From positions 1,268,501-1,332,500 of the forward strand of contig NZ_OY829944.1 of assembly GCF_963556105.2 (NCBI RefSeq): a stretch of 64,000 nt of DNA, read 5' to 3'. The notes beneath the pieces were generated by a model that saw only the letters and a program-made list of their open reading frames with translations, did not search any database and had not been told where the DNA came from. The DNA is from an uncultured Tolumonas sp. (GTDB lineage: Bacteria; Pseudomonadota; Gammaproteobacteria; Enterobacterales; Aeromonadaceae). Positions 18,552 through 28,564 of the stretch are shown piece after piece (position 1 is the stretch's first letter; every line of letters starts with the position of its first letter). The position numbers and the translations under genes were made by a program.

Positions 18552-19391
18552 ATGATGCCAATTCGAAAACTGTTATCAGTTATAGTCTGTAGCCTTTTTT
18601 CTTATACAGCTGTAGCGTCTGCTGCCACAGTTACAGAAAATAGCGCTCCGACTCAGCCAGATATTTTGGCAACACATATTTCTTCTGATTATCCTTCCGG
18701 ACCTGGTGGTTCAACTGACTCGTTCCCTACATTCAACCGTGCAATGTGGTGGTTTAACTATGACATTATGGATAAGCATGTGTTGCGTCCCGTTGTTCAT
18801 GGTTATGTGAAGTGGGTTCCAACACCATTCCGTACAGGGGTGAGTAACTTCGTTAACAACTTAGAAGAACCAAATAACGTCGTGAACAACATGTTATTAG
18901 GTGAGGTCAAACATTCAGGCGCCAGCTTGGCGCGTTTTTCTCTGAACTCTACTGTTGGTATGTTGGGCTTTTTTGATATTGCAACTGACATGGGAATTGA
19001 TCGCCATAGAATGACGATGTCGACTGTGCTGGGGCGGGCTAAAGTCACGCAGGGGCCGTATTTTATGATCCCTGTTGCAGGGCCAATGACATTGCGTAGT
19101 GGTATCGGTAGAGTAGTTGATAACCTTTACTGGCCGTACAGTTATATGGGCACGTCGGTAACGATCGCTAAATTTGCCATTGATGGTTTAGATGCCCGCT
19201 CGAAAGTGATCGATCAAGAATCTATTATTGATAATGCGTTTGATCCTTATATCACTACCCGCGATTTTTATCTGCAGTATGAAGAAGCGAAAGTGCAGGG
19301 CAAAAAAGCGGCTGAGATGGGCTCGGCTACAAAAAATGATCCGGCTTCCGATGCTGAAGTTGAAAAGTATTTAGATGAAATTGATAAATAA
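18552..19391 (+). CDS. mlaA: MlaA/VacJ-family phospholipid transport protein
   Basis: MlaA is the outer-membrane component that removes mislocalised phospholipids and passes them to the Mla pathway. The 279 residues contain the VacJ core: FNRAMWWFNYDIMDKHVLRP, NNLEEPNNVVNNMLLG, RFSLNSTVGMLGFFDIA and GPYFMIPVAGPMTLR. The N-terminus is a signal peptide, but its early Cys (residue 13) has Val at -1, which does not fit a lipobox; a signal peptidase I site (AVASAA) looks more likely. E. coli MlaA is a lipoprotein, so this is unusual. Other mla genes are not in the window. A terminator follows. Confidence 0.92.
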   Translation: MMPIRKLLSVIVCSLFSYTAVASAATVTENSAPTQPDILATHISSDYPSGPGGSTDSFPTFNRAMWWFNYDIMDKHVLRPVVHGYVKWVPTPFRTGVSNFVNNLEEPNNVVNNMLLGEVKHSGASLARFSLNSTVGMLGFFDIATDMGIDRHRMTMSTVLGRAKVTQGPYFMIPVAGPMTLRSGIGRVVDNLYWPYSYMGTSVTIAKFAIDGLDARSKVIDQESIIDNAFDPYITTRDFYLQYEEAKVQGKKAAEMGSATKNDPASDAEVEKYLDEIDK

Positions 19392-19400
19392 ATGAATTAA

Positions 19401-19430
19401 AAGGGCGTAACTGATGATTACGCCCTTTTT
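19401..19430 (+). terminator. rho-independent terminator after mlaA
   Basis: Stem AAGGGCGTAA / TTACGCCCTT with an 8-base loop and a T tract. The A-rich opposite side may also serve the convergent GH4 gene. Confidence 0.85.
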
Positions 19431-19443
19431 GTTTTGCCGCTAT

Positions 19444-20805
19444 TTATTTCAGATAGTCGAGATAGGGTGATTGACGTGAAATCATCAGATCAACCAACTC
19501 AGGGATGCAGCGGCATTTGTCATTAACAGAATCAACCAACAATGCCTGAATAACCAGTTCACGCGACTGATTTAACACCGCTTCGGCGGTCAAATCATGC
19601 ACGGCCACCTGATTGGCTAACAACCCACCAATGCCTGCAGGCATATCCAGTTTAATGCCGTGAATACCTTTGCTATCGATAATTGCTGGCACTTCTACGG
19701 AGATAAATTCGGGTAATTGTCTGATATAGCCTTTGTTTGGAATATTCACCGCGGCTTCTTCATAACCCGAGTTGGTGAGAATACCTTCAATGATCGGAAC
19801 GACCCGTTCTTTGAGTTTCAGCTCAATTTTCGGTTCAATATGGCCCAGGTAATTGCGGTAGAACGCATAGAAATCGAGAATGCCGCGGTGATCGCTGACT
19901 TCATAAGCCCAGCGGATATATTCACCAAAATGGCTGTCACCAGTGATGGGTAGATAGTTAAATTTCTCTAAAATTTCCTTAAACAGTGTTCTGTCTGCCC
20001 AAGGATAAGCACTGTCGATGCCGCCCATCGCATCACGTTCAGTCGCTCCTTCGGTTTCTATTAATTTGCCGTGTTTACGGGTGTAATTGAGGATGTCGGT
20101 AAACCCCGGCAATTTCTCAAAGTAAGCGGGTGCTTTAGTGCGAATATCAGCATAAGCATCTTTACCTGAATCGCGATAATTAGCATTCAGTAGCACACTG
20201 AAATGGTTCAACCCACCAGCCCGCAACGCTAAATTCTCAAATTGGGTATTTAAGATCTCTGGCAGATAACGTTCTAGCGATGCAATTTCATGGCACATGC
20301 CAATGAAGTTCAGCTGCGGGAATTTACGATGTACGGTAGTACAAATGCGGCTCATTGGATTGGAATAGTTAAAGATCCAGGCATCTGGGCAAATAGCTGC
20401 GATGTCTTCACAGATCGCCAAAATAGGTGGAATGATACGCAGAGAATGGAATAAACCACCGGGGCCGCCATTTTCACCATAAACTTGCTTGATGCCGTAT
20501 TGTTGCGGTAATTGCCAGTCCATATCCCACAGCGCAAATCGATCACCTACTTCAATCGAGATCATAATAAAGCCGGCACCTTTCAGTGCGTCTTTTCGAT
20601 TGGTGGTCGCACTGATAGAGAATGGCAAATCTTGTTCTGCAATAAAACGGCGGGCGGTCTCTTCGGTTAACGCCAATGCTTTGGGGTTGATATCGTGCAA
20701 TACGATTTCACTGCCAGCCAGTGTTTTGCTCTGAAAAATATCGCCTAATGTGCCATAACCAAATTGCGCGCTGCCTGCACCGATAAGAACGATTTTGGTG
20801 GTCAT
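19444..20805 (-). CDS. glycoside hydrolase family 4 enzyme, possible alpha-galacturonidase
   Basis: GH4 enzymes use NAD and a divalent metal to cleave glycosides by oxidation-elimination. The 453 residues show the N-terminal dinucleotide fold (VLIGAGSAQFG), ENGGPGG, the sugar-binding FNYSNP around residue 149, and the metal/specificity motif C171-H172-E173-I174. In GH4 the residues after CH track specificity: CHSV goes with alpha-galactosidases and CHEV with alpha-galacturonidases such as LplD. CHEI is closest to the latter, but this is inference. Start supported by AGGAGAC upstream. It is divergent from a LysR gene that probably controls it; no transporter is adjacent. Confidence 0.85.
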   Translation of the reverse strand: MTTKIVLIGAGSAQFGYGTLGDIFQSKTLAGSEIVLHDINPKALALTEETARRFIAEQDLPFSISATTNRKDALKGAGFIMISIEVGDRFALWDMDWQLPQQYGIKQVYGENGGPGGLFHSLRIIPPILAICEDIAAICPDAWIFNYSNPMSRICTTVHRKFPQLNFIGMCHEIASLERYLPEILNTQFENLALRAGGLNHFSVLLNANYRDSGKDAYADIRTKAPAYFEKLPGFTDILNYTRKHGKLIETEGATERDAMGGIDSAYPWADRTLFKEILEKFNYLPITGDSHFGEYIRWAYEVSDHRGILDFYAFYRNYLGHIEPKIELKLKERVVPIIEGILTNSGYEEAAVNIPNKGYIRQLPEFISVEVPAIIDSKGIHGIKLDMPAGIGGLLANQVAVHDLTAEAVLNQSRELVIQALLVDSVNDKCRCIPELVDLMISRQSPYLDYLK

Positions 20806-20982
20806 GAAAAGTCTCCTGATAAATCAGTTTGTGTTTGTTTCACTAAGTTGAATTAACACTGGCATTCATGAAGATCTGGCATGAGATGAATTTCTTCCCG
20901 TGGATCTTGGGTGTAAATGCCCGCTTGCCAATGATATTAGGAAGTGCACAGACATTTAGGAAATGGTAGTTTTTGGCTTAGT

Positions 20983-20999
20983 AATTGATTAAATCAATT
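20983..20999. promoter_or_regulatory. 17-bp palindrome between the GH4 and LysR genes
   Basis: AATTGATTAAATCAATT is a perfect palindrome ending 21 bases before the LysR start. A candidate LysR-type binding site by position and symmetry only. Confidence 0.45.
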
Positions 21000-21020
21000 T
21001 TATGACTAAGGACTGTGATC

Positions 21021-21944
21021 ATGGATAAGGTTTTACGGCAATTCCTCGAAGTCGCAACACTCAAAAATGTGACGCATGCTGCAAATAAACTTTGTATGAA
21101 TCAATCGACTCTAAGTATCAACATCAAGCGGCTGGAGGAGTCATTAGGTGTGCCACTCCTGATCCGTTCTTCCAGTGGCGTCGAGTTGACGGAGTTCGGG
21201 CATGTGGTATTGGAAGAGGCGCGTATCATGCAGCGTTTGCATGACAATACGCTGAACAAAATCGAGTTCCTGAAAGAACGTTTAGAGCGGGAATTAAAGG
21301 TTGGGGCAGGTCATGCGGAGTGGTATTTGTTTGTCAAAGACAGTGTCAGAACCTACCGGCAACGTCACCCTTCAGCGAATATTCATACCGAAATTGGTAA
21401 TAATTTGCGGCTCATGGATCAGCTGTTAAGCGGTGATCTGGATCTGTCTGTTGGTAACGAGATTTACGGTCTCAATCGTAATGCCGGAGTGGTTTTCATT
21501 CCGTTATACCAAACCACCCATAAGGCATTTGTCAGAGCGAGTCATCCGTTGGCATTACATTCGTGTACTGCAGATGATTTGAAGGATTATCCGGCAATTC
21601 ACCTGACACCCAATGAAAGCCGCTATTCTCATGTCATGGATGAGTTATACCGGCAGGAATATGGCAATTCCGTGCATATGAAAGAACAAATTATCTATTC
21701 CAGTAATACGATTGACGCTTGCATTGAAACATTAGAAGACACCAATGCGGTTTTGTTTTTTCCCAACAGCATGGAAAGCTATTTCAAATCATTCAATATT
21801 GTCAGTCTTGCGTTATCTGAAACGCAGCGCATGAGTTCGATAGGTATCTATCTGTTGCGGGAACGACAAGACGATCCGCAACTCAAAGATATGGTGCAGC
21901 TGATGCGGCAAAATTTTACAGAAAATCAGGCGAGGGTGAAGTAA
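21021..21944 (+). CDS. LysR-family transcriptional regulator
   Basis: This 307-residue regulator has an N-terminal winged helix-turn-helix (about residues 1-60; HAANKLCMNQSTLSINIKRL) and a periplasmic-binding-type effector domain. ATG 21021 was chosen because AAGGAC lies seven bases upstream; an in-frame GTG six bases earlier is less well placed. Its divergent position next to the GH4 gene suggests control of sugar or uronate hydrolysis. The ligand is unknown. A 10-bp hairpin follows. Confidence 0.9.
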   Translation: MDKVLRQFLEVATLKNVTHAANKLCMNQSTLSINIKRLEESLGVPLLIRSSSGVELTEFGHVVLEEARIMQRLHDNTLNKIEFLKERLERELKVGAGHAEWYLFVKDSVRTYRQRHPSANIHTEIGNNLRLMDQLLSGDLDLSVGNEIYGLNRNAGVVFIPLYQTTHKAFVRASHPLALHSCTADDLKDYPAIHLTPNESRYSHVMDELYRQEYGNSVHMKEQIIYSSNTIDACIETLEDTNAVLFFPNSMESYFKSFNIVSLALSETQRMSSIGIYLLRERQDDPQLKDMVQLMRQNFTENQARVK

Positions 21945-21973
21945 CCCTCAATTCTGAGTTCGTGAATTGAGGG
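21945..21973. terminator. hairpin between convergent LysR and ycbL genes
   Basis: Stem CCCTCAATTC / GAATTGAGGG with a 9-base loop. No T tract on either side, so it may be a weak or rho-dependent end. Confidence 0.45.
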
Positions 21974-21981
21974 CAGAGAGA

Positions 21982-22626
21982 TTACCAGACCGGCTGGCAG
22001 AGGTATGGATTGCTGACGCGCTCATGACCCAGAGTGGACATTGGGCCATGACCCGGAATGAATTTGACGTCATCACCGAGCGGTAACAGTTTCTTGGTGA
22101 TGGCATTGATCAGGTCGGTATGGTTTCCTTGCGGAAAATCGGTCCGGCCGATAGAGCCGTTAAACAGCACATCTCCGACGATCGCCAGTTGACTGTCTGC
22201 ATGATAGAACACGACATGGCCTGGTGTGTGCCCAGGGCAATGCAGCACCTGCAGTTCCAGATTGCCAACTGACACGGTTTCAGTTTCTGTGAGCCAGTGA
22301 TCCGGTGTAAAAACATCGGTATGTGCAAACCCAAACATCTCAGATTGCGCCGGCAGGGCATTTAACCAGAAGGCGTCAGCCTGATGGGGGCCAATGATCG
22401 GGCAACCGGTGCGTTTGCGCAGTTTGTCAGCGCCGCCGACGTGATCAAGATGACCATGAGTCAGCAGCAGTTTGGTCAATGTCAGGTTGTTTTTCCCGAT
22501 CGCCTGCAGCAATTTCTCGATATCGCCACCGGGATCGATGAGCGCAGCTTCGTGTGTTTCATCACACCAAAGCAAAGTGCAGTTTTGCTGGAAGGCGGTA
22601 ACGGGAATGATCTGGTATTGCAGCAT
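21982..22626 (-). CDS. ycbL: YcbL-like metallo-beta-lactamase-fold hydrolase
   Basis: A 214-residue hydrolase of the glyoxalase II-like group with metal motif [10 protein letters not shown], downstream His in [10 protein letters not shown], the bridging Asp in [16 protein letters not shown] and a late His in PGHGP. E. coli YcbL is the nearest relative I recognise; Salmonella YcbL has type II glyoxalase activity, but the physiological substrate is unclear. ATG 22626 was chosen because AGGA lies about seven bases upstream. Sixty-two bases separate it from btuR, so it may be read with the cobalamin operon. Confidence 0.85.
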   Translation of the reverse strand: MLQYQIIPVTAFQQNCTLLWCDETHEAALIDPGGDIEKLLQAIGKNNLTLTKLLLTHGHLDHVGGADKLRKRTGCPIIGPHQADAFWLNALPAQSEMFGFAHTDVFTPDHWLTETETVSVGNLELQVLHCPGHTPGHVVFYHADSQLAIVGDVLFNGSIGRTDFPQGNHTDLINAITKKLLPLGDDVKFIPGHGPMSTLGHERVSNPYLCQPVW

Positions 22627-22688
22627 GGTTATGTCCTGTAATTCTTTTCTCGTCAAATGGTAACCATGCACGCCATGGATTACCACTA

Positions 22689-23294
22689 TTACCAGTCGAT
22701 ACCTTTTTGTGCTTTGATTCCGCTGTCAAAGGCATGTTTGACGTTTTTGATTTCGCTGACAGTGTCCGCAATCTCTAACAAAGCCCGGTGACAGCCACGA
22801 CCGGTTATGATCACATGCTGATGTAACGGACGATTGGTGATGGCAGCGACGATTTCGTCAACATCCAGATAATGATAAGCCGCCATATACGTTAGTTCGT
22901 CTAACAACACGACATCATAGTCATCAGAGGCCAGCATACGTTTCGCTTCTTGCCAGACGAGTTGTGCGGCTTGCTGATCTTGTTCACGATTTTGCGTTTC
23001 CCAGGTAAAGCCGGTGGCCATGACGTGAAATTCAACGCCGGCTTTTTGTAATAATACCCGTTCACCACATTCCCATGTGCCTTTGATAAACTGCACTACA
23101 CCAGCTTTCAGGCCATGGCCAACGGCTCGCGTAACGGTGCCAAAACCAGAAGTGCTTTTCCCTTTGCCATCACCGGTGATCACGATCATCAGTCCGCGTT
23201 CATCCTGTGCAGCCGCAATACGGGCATCTACTTTTTCTTTTAGACGTTGCTGACGTGCTTGATGTCGTTGCTGGCGTTCGCTGTTCTCTTCCAT
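22689..23294 (-). CDS. btuR: corrinoid adenosyltransferase BtuR/CobO
   Basis: This enzyme adds the 5'-deoxyadenosyl group from ATP to cob(I)alamin or cobinamide. The 201 residues have a charged N-terminal helix, then the P-loop GDGKGKST at about 41-48 and family motifs [13 protein letters not shown] and [10 protein letters not shown]. It is the last gene of a four-gene cobalamin run (cobT-cobS-cobC-btuR), 17 bases after cobC. Complete and normal in length. Confidence 0.95.
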   Translation of the reverse strand: MEENSERQQRHQARQQRLKEKVDARIAAAQDERGLMIVITGDGKGKSTSGFGTVTRAVGHGLKAGVVQFIKGTWECGERVLLQKAGVEFHVMATGFTWETQNREQDQQAAQLVWQEAKRMLASDDYDVVLLDELTYMAAYHYLDVDEIVAAITNRPLHQHVIITGRGCHRALLEIADTVSEIKNVKHAFDSGIKAQKGIDW

Positions 23295-23311
23295 TTAGTC
23301 ACTCACTCCAA

Positions 23312-23941
23312 TCAGATAGCAGGGGATGGCCGACCAATAAAACGGATCTGCGGATAAACTCCATCTTCCGTATACAACACATGTATGCGGGTTATTGAGC
23401 CGTAATCGAGCCTCAGACGTTGATAATAGTCGGCGGATTGCCAATCTACGCATAAAAGCTGCGCAAGGATCATTCGTATCACTCCGCCATGAGTTACGAC
23501 CAGTGATTGGGTGCCGCGGCATTGCTGTAATAACTGTGGCCAGTACTGAGTAACTCGCGCGTGAAACGCTGGTAATGATTCACCATCCGGAGGGGGAACT
23601 GTCGCCGGTGATTGCCAGAATCGTTCCAGATCAGCCCAACAAGACTGGAGTTGATCAAACGTTCGACCATCCCAAACACCGAAATTCATTTCCTGTAGTA
23701 ATGGCTCTACTTTCAGGCTGAGAGCCTGACGTCGGCTATAGTCTTTTGCAAAACGCAGACAACGTTGCAGTGGTGAGCTGATCACTTGTTGATATTGCAG
23801 ATCAATATTCACCGATTGCAGCATCTGTTGTTGACCTGCTTCTGTCACGGGAATATCGGTGTGCCCGTATAAACCCGCATCACCGGCAATAGTGCCGTGA
23901 CGTAATAAATCAATGGTTGCACTTTGATAGATGTTATTCAT
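23312..23941 (-). CDS. cobC: alpha-ribazole-5'-phosphate phosphatase CobC
   Basis: A histidine-phosphatase-family enzyme with catalytic R14-H15-G16 (DLLRHGTIAG), a second conserved Arg (SPLQRCLRFA), the catalytic Glu region (LLQEMNFGVWDG) and late His in VTHGGVIRM. Next to cobS and cobT it is best read as CobC, which removes the phosphate in nucleotide-loop assembly. It overlaps cobS by four bases, so translation is probably coupled. Confidence 0.9.
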   Translation of the reverse strand: MNNIYQSATIDLLRHGTIAGDAGLYGHTDIPVTEAGQQQMLQSVNIDLQYQQVISSPLQRCLRFAKDYSRRQALSLKVEPLLQEMNFGVWDGRTFDQLQSCWADLERFWQSPATVPPPDGESLPAFHARVTQYWPQLLQQCRGTQSLVVTHGGVIRMILAQLLCVDWQSADYYQRLRLDYGSITRIHVLYTEDGVYPQIRFIGRPSPAI

Positions 23942-24723
23942 ACCGTTCCTCCATGACTCATAAAAGCCAGCAGGATCAGATAACCGACTATTTCACTCAC
24001 TTGTTGAACCGCGCCGAGGCAATCGCCGGTGTATCCGCCCAAACGACTATTCAGATAGCGTTTGGCTGTCAACCGAAGCAGGTATTGCGCTATCACAAGT
24101 GGGAGCGCAAGGACGGCGGGCAGCAGAAATAGTGGTAAACAGCCTAACAGCACTAAAATCACTAAATCGCTTTTGCGTTGTTGTTCTGCCACCGGTTTGG
24201 CTTTCGCATCATTATCCCGGACGTAGTTCATATCGTAGATAAGACTTCCGGCTACAGCGCGGGAAAGCGGGTGTAAGACCACTAATGCCAGAATGAGTTG
24301 CAATGGAGAGATCTGCGCCAACTCTTGCAAAGTGACAAATTTCAGCAGTAACGCCCCCCACAGTGCAATCGCACCATAAGTGCCTAAGCGGGAGTCTTTC
24401 ATGATGAGCAGTTTTTTTTCGATGGTCATGCCACCACCCAAACCATCGGCGGAATCGGCTAAACCATCTTCATGAAAGGCGCCTGTGAGTAGAATAGTGC
24501 TCAGCATCGACAGAACAATGCTGACGGAGACAGGGAACACCTGCTGGCTTAACCAAAAGGCAGCGGCACCTATTCCCCCGATCAGCCAGCCCACCAGAGA
24601 AAAATAGCGGCTGGATTGGTTCAATAACTGCGTACTGAACGGCGTATTGGCGGGGATCGGTATGCGTGTGAAAAAGCTGATCGCCAGCAAAAAGCAAACG
24701 ATCTGCTGTTTCAGGTGGCTCAT
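23938..24723 (-). CDS. cobS: adenosylcobinamide-GDP ribazoletransferase CobS
   Basis: CobS joins adenosylcobinamide-GDP and alpha-ribazole (phosphate) in the inner membrane. The 261 residues have several membrane helices and the conserved acidic motif GAFHEDGLADSADGLGGG around residues 80-97, plus a KDSRLGTYG motif. It overlaps cobT by one base and cobC by four. No cobU is in the window, so it must be elsewhere for the salvage route to be complete. Confidence 0.95.
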   Translation of the reverse strand: MSHLKQQIVCFLLAISFFTRIPIPANTPFSTQLLNQSSRYFSLVGWLIGGIGAAAFWLSQQVFPVSVSIVLSMLSTILLTGAFHEDGLADSADGLGGGMTIEKKLLIMKDSRLGTYGAIALWGALLLKFVTLQELAQISPLQLILALVVLHPLSRAVAGSLIYDMNYVRDNDAKAKPVAEQQRKSDLVILVLLGCLPLFLLPAVLALPLVIAQYLLRLTAKRYLNSRLGGYTGDCLGAVQQVSEIVGYLILLAFMSHGGTV

Positions 24724-25754
24724 TACAGCGTCACCCCGGCACTTTCAAAGCTGGCCATGTTGTTATAAAACTCGGCCGCAGAACGTAACAATGGCAGCGC
24801 TACAGCAGCACCCGTGCCTTCACCCAGACGTAACCCCAGCTGCAGAAGCGGCGCTGCATTGAGCTCTTCCAGCATGGCTTTATGGCCTAGTTCACCAGAG
24901 CAGTGGGCAAATAACATGTAATCACGGCTGGCTGGTGCGAATTTGGTGGCTAATAAGGCGGAGGCAGTGGTGATAAAACCATCAACCAACATGCTGATAC
25001 CGGCTTCTGCGGCACCTAACATGGCGCCAGTGATTTGAGCGATCTCAAAACCACCCACTTCCTGCAATACACACATTGTATCGTGTTTATCGGTAATCCG
25101 GCTGATTGCAGCTGCGGTAATATTAATTTTGTGCTCAAGCTGAGCATCACTGATACCGGTGCCACGACCTACACATTCTGCTGCCGACTTATTCATCAAT
25201 GCAGCCATGATGCAGGAGGCCGGAGTGGTGTTGCCAATACCCATCTCACCAAAGGCCAATAAATTGCAGCCTTCTGCTGCCAGCTGTTTCGCGAGTCGGC
25301 GGCCATATTCCAGCGCCAACAATACTTCTTCTTCGGTCATCGCCGCTTCTTTCGCCAGATTACGGGTGCCGGCACCAATACGCTGAATGATCAGTCGATC
25401 ATCGTTGATGGGGGTTTTAATGCCTGCATCAACGACTTTTAATTCCATGTCATTGGCACGGCAGAAACAGTTAATCGCAGCGCCGCCGGCTAAAAAATTC
25501 AACACCATCTGACGAGTGACATCACTGCTGGTCAGACTGACTTTTTCTTCGGAAACGCCATGATCACCGGCAAACACCAGCATGGTCGGTTTATTGATGG
25601 TGATAGCGGGATTACCTTGGATCATGGCTAACTGGTGTGCCGCTTTTTCCAGCAGACCTAATGCACCTAGTGGTTTAGTTTTCATATCAATTTTGTGCTG
25701 GATAGCATCGCTTGCTTGTGACGAAACGGGAGTGATATTCCATGAAGTGCTCAT
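24723..25754 (-). CDS. cobT: nicotinate-nucleotide-dimethylbenzimidazole phosphoribosyltransferase CobT
   Basis: CobT makes alpha-ribazole-5'-phosphate from nicotinate mononucleotide and dimethylbenzimidazole. The 343 residues have family motifs VFAGDHGVSEE, NFLAGGAAINCF, FGEMGIGNTTPAS and the C-terminal LRLGEGTGAA with the catalytic Glu. It is the first gene of the cobalamin run, with AAGGG ahead of the ATG. Only 82 bases separate it from rlmI, mostly occupied by the rlmI terminator, so there is no room for a cobalamin riboswitch. Confidence 0.95.
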   Translation of the reverse strand: MSTSWNITPVSSQASDAIQHKIDMKTKPLGALGLLEKAAHQLAMIQGNPAITINKPTMLVFAGDHGVSEEKVSLTSSDVTRQMVLNFLAGGAAINCFCRANDMELKVVDAGIKTPINDDRLIIQRIGAGTRNLAKEAAMTEEEVLLALEYGRRLAKQLAAEGCNLLAFGEMGIGNTTPASCIMAALMNKSAAECVGRGTGISDAQLEHKINITAAAISRITDKHDTMCVLQEVGGFEIAQITGAMLGAAEAGISMLVDGFITTASALLATKFAPASRDYMLFAHCSGELGHKAMLEELNAAPLLQLGLRLGEGTGAAVALPLLRSAAEFYNNMASFESAGVTL

Positions 25755-25802
25755 TATTGTCCCTTTAACTTTTTTATGTATGGCGGGTGATAACTTAAAA
25801 CA

Positions 25803-25824
25803 ACGCAGGCTAAAGAGCCTGCGT
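25803..25824 (-). terminator. rho-independent terminator after rlmI
   Basis: Stem ACGCAGGCT / AGCCTGCGT with a 4-base loop, followed on the minus strand by TTGTTTTA. Confidence 0.8.
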
Positions 25825-25836
25825 CGGTGTTGTTCA

Positions 25837-27030
25837 TTATATTGCGCGAACTACCAGTCCTTTCAGGTAATAACCTTCAGGATAAGGTGCGGCAATAGGG
25901 TGATCTGCTGCTTGTGTCATTCGCTCAAGGATTTGTGCATCGCGGCCGGCATCCAGAGCCGCGTCAGCGACAATTTTCTGGAACAGTTCTGAAGTCATCA
26001 GGCCAGAGCATGAGAACGTCAGCAAAATACCTTCCGGATTCAACAGCTGGAAGGCGAGCAGGTTGATATCTTTATAGCCGCGGCAAGCACCGATCAATTG
26101 CGCTTTGTTTTCGGCAAATTTCGGCGGGTCCAGCACGATCATGTCAAATTTTTCACCGCGTTCACGGTATTCGCGCAGCAATTTGAAGACGTCTTGTTTT
26201 TCAAATTTGGCGTTGGACAGATCGAGTTTATTCAATTCGGCATTATGTTTTGCCAGCGCCAGTGCTGATTCAGAAACATCGACGTTGATGACTTCTTTCG
26301 CACCACCTTGCAGCGCGTAGACACCGAAACCACCGGTATAACAGAAGCAGTTCAGAACCCGGCGGCCTTTGGCATAGCGACCGGCAATCGCGCGGTTGTC
26401 GCGTTGATCCAGATAAAAACCGGTTTTATGTCCGCCTTTAATATCGACACTGATCTTAATGCCGTTGTTTTCTTCGATGATCAACTCATCTGGTGGTGCT
26501 TCGCCAAACAGCACGCCAGTACGCTCTTCGAGACCTTCTTTCTTGCGCACTGCCACGTCAGAGCGCTCATAGATGGAACAAGTCGGATAGAGTTGCTGTA
26601 GCGCGGCAATCAGTTCGTGGCGATGATATTCAGCACCACTGGATAAGAGCTGGCAGACCAGATGATCGTTATAACGATCGATAGTAATGCCGGGGAGTAA
26701 ATCTGATTCAGCCGCCACCAGACGATAAGCTGAAAGCTGTAAGCGGGAAATAAGCAGTTCACGACCCGCTTGGGCTTGTTGCAGACGGCGTACGAAGAAT
26801 TCGGTATCAATTTGTTCGTCTTGTTTGAATGTCCAGACGCGCAGACGGATTTGTGAATCCGGCGACCAAGCTGCGCGGGCTAACCATTTACCGCGTTGAT
26901 CAACGATGTCTACCGGTTCACCTGCGGCTGGTTTGCCTTTTACTTTGTCGATAGCTTTGGAAAAAATCCACGGGTGGCGGCGTAACAGGGATTTTTCCCG
27001 ATCCTTTTGCAGATAAACGGTAGTGCTCAT
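25837..27030 (-). CDS. rlmI: 23S rRNA (cytosine-1962-C5) methyltransferase RlmI
   Basis: RlmI methylates C1962 of 23S rRNA using S-adenosylmethionine. The 397 residues show an N-terminal PUA domain ([12 protein letters not shown]), a central EEHxx-like domain, and a Rossmann methyltransferase with [15 protein letters not shown] and [10 protein letters not shown], and the catalytic Cys in FSCSGLM. The start is the ATG at 27030 ([14 protein letters not shown]), which begins the PUA domain; the upstream extension to 27099 runs through the previous gene's terminator and is not real. Confidence 0.93.
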   Translation of the reverse strand: MSTTVYLQKDREKSLLRRHPWIFSKAIDKVKGKPAAGEPVDIVDQRGKWLARAAWSPDSQIRLRVWTFKQDEQIDTEFFVRRLQQAQAGRELLISRLQLSAYRLVAAESDLLPGITIDRYNDHLVCQLLSSGAEYHRHELIAALQQLYPTCSIYERSDVAVRKKEGLEERTGVLFGEAPPDELIIEENNGIKISVDIKGGHKTGFYLDQRDNRAIAGRYAKGRRVLNCFCYTGGFGVYALQGGAKEVINVDVSESALALAKHNAELNKLDLSNAKFEKQDVFKLLREYRERGEKFDMIVLDPPKFAENKAQLIGACRGYKDINLLAFQLLNPEGILLTFSCSGLMTSELFQKIVADAALDAGRDAQILERMTQAADHPIAAPYPEGYYLKGLVVRAI

Positions 27031-27045
27031 AGATAGCTCTGGTAT

Positions 27046-27082
27046 AAAAAAACAGGGCCAGCATTGTAGCCGGCCCTGTTTT
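27046..27082 (-). terminator. rho-independent terminator after the chemoreceptor gene
   Basis: Stem AAAACAGGGCC / GGCCCTGTTTT with a 12-base loop, followed on the minus strand by a run of T. Confidence 0.88.
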
Positions 27083-27109
27083 GAAACACCAATGATCACA
27101 TCGGGATTA

Positions 27110-28327
27110 CTATTTAAAACGCATTCCCTGCATCATCTGACCCAGCTCTTTGGCAGTAACCAGCAGGTTTTCTGTGCCGGCTAATGTATTGGCTGAGTTT
27201 TCTTCAATATTTACTGACTGATTACGTACTTCATCAATGCTTTGCGCGATTTCGCCGGCAACCGCACTTTGTTGTTCTGCGGAAGTTGCAATATGTACGC
27301 TCATTTCAAAGATAGAACCACTGTGGTTGGCGATACGGTCAATATCAGAACCGACGGCAGCAATCAGTTCCCGGCTATCTGCCGCCTGAACAACGGTTTT
27401 TTCCATGATGTCGTTCAAAGAGCCGGTACCAGTTTGCAGCTCTTCAATCATTTTTTGAATTTCAACGGTGGCTTGTTGAGTACGGCCAGCCAGTGTACGA
27501 ACTTCATCGGCAACAACGGCAAAACCACGGCCTTGTTCACCGGCACGTGCTGCTTCAATGGCGGCGTTCAATGCCAGCAAGTTGGTCTGGCCGGAAATCG
27601 CGTTGATTACGGTTACCACTTCGCTGATTTTGTTCGCGCGGGAAGTCAGGTGTTCAACCGCGGTCGAAGCCTGAGTGATTTCTTCCGTCAGAATATTGAT
27701 GGAGTTGATAGTCCGTTGTACACGATTCGCGCCGTGCGAAGCTTCTTCGCTGGTTTGGCGTGTTTGGGTCGATGTTTCGTTGGCGTTATGTGCAACTTCA
27801 CGGATCGCGGCGGTCATTTCTTCCATGGCCGTCGCCAGTGAATCGATATATTGACGCTGATTTCTTGCCAGTTCTTCACCTTCTTCGGCAGCAGAGCGGA
27901 ATTCTTCGGCGAACAGTTCTAAACCATCAGCACTTTCGTTGATCATTTTCAGTACGCTTTGACGACGGTCAGTCATGGTGTCGATGTCACGGGATAATTG
28001 GCTAAACTCATCACGATTTACAGGTAGATTTAAACGTACGGTTAAATCACCATTGGCAACAGCACGCACTGCTTGGCTGATGGTGCCAATGGAGTGGGTG
28101 AAGAAACTATTCAGATAGAAGCTAATAGCGGCAAAAATCGTAATGGATACCACCAGCATCGTCAGAACATAAGGATCTGTCAGACTTAAATCACTGCTGT
28201 GCGATACAAGGAACCAAGTGATACCAATGATCATCAACAGAGGTAGCCAGAAAATGAGCTGGAATTTTTCTTTGATGGTCAAACCGAGCAAAAATCGATA
28301 AATACGAAGGTAATCCACATTTTTCAT
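27110..28327 (-). CDS. methyl-accepting chemotaxis protein without a periplasmic sensor domain
   Basis: A 405-residue chemoreceptor: two close membrane helices (about residues 22-42 and 52-75) with only a short loop between them, a HAMP domain ([13 protein letters not shown]), and a long signalling domain with the CheA/CheW-binding tip [20 protein letters not shown]. Lacking a ligand domain, it may sense membrane state or rely on a partner. The start is ATG 28327 ([11 protein letters not shown]); 22 extra codons upstream lack a ribosome site. It ends at a strong terminator. Confidence 0.9.
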   Translation of the reverse strand: MKNVDYLRIYRFLLGLTIKEKFQLIFWLPLLMIIGITWFLVSHSSDLSLTDPYVLTMLVVSITIFAAISFYLNSFFTHSIGTISQAVRAVANGDLTVRLNLPVNRDEFSQLSRDIDTMTDRRQSVLKMINESADGLELFAEEFRSAAEEGEELARNQRQYIDSLATAMEEMTAAIREVAHNANETSTQTRQTSEEASHGANRVQRTINSINILTEEITQASTAVEHLTSRANKISEVVTVINAISGQTNLLALNAAIEAARAGEQGRGFAVVADEVRTLAGRTQQATVEIQKMIEELQTGTGSLNDIMEKTVVQAADSRELIAAVGSDIDRIANHSGSIFEMSVHIATSAEQQSAVAGEIAQSIDEVRNQSVNIEENSANTLAGTENLLVTAKELGQMMQGMRFK

Positions 28328-28564
28328 AGCAACAGATCCACAGAAAGAAGAAAGCGGTACGGATTGTAGTGTTTTCGGCACAGTTCCCAACATTCTTAAT
28401 CGGAAATAGCGATCTGCATTAGAAAAATCTTATTCGGGAAGATTCAAATGATAGCTATTCACACGTTCTAACTTGTTTTTGTCGGGAACGGTACCACAAA
28501 CAGCGTTGTATACTTTTACTTAGCATAGACAATTTCAGCTGCATATGTGAGTGAAATTAATATG

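Noticed and set aside
25755-25836. Possible cobalamin riboswitch ahead of cobT
   Set aside because: The gap is 82 bases and is mostly the rlmI terminator; no B12-box was seen.
28328-28564. Sigma-28 promoter for the chemoreceptor gene
   Set aside because: TAAA- and CCGA-like pieces occur on the minus strand but not at the required spacing.
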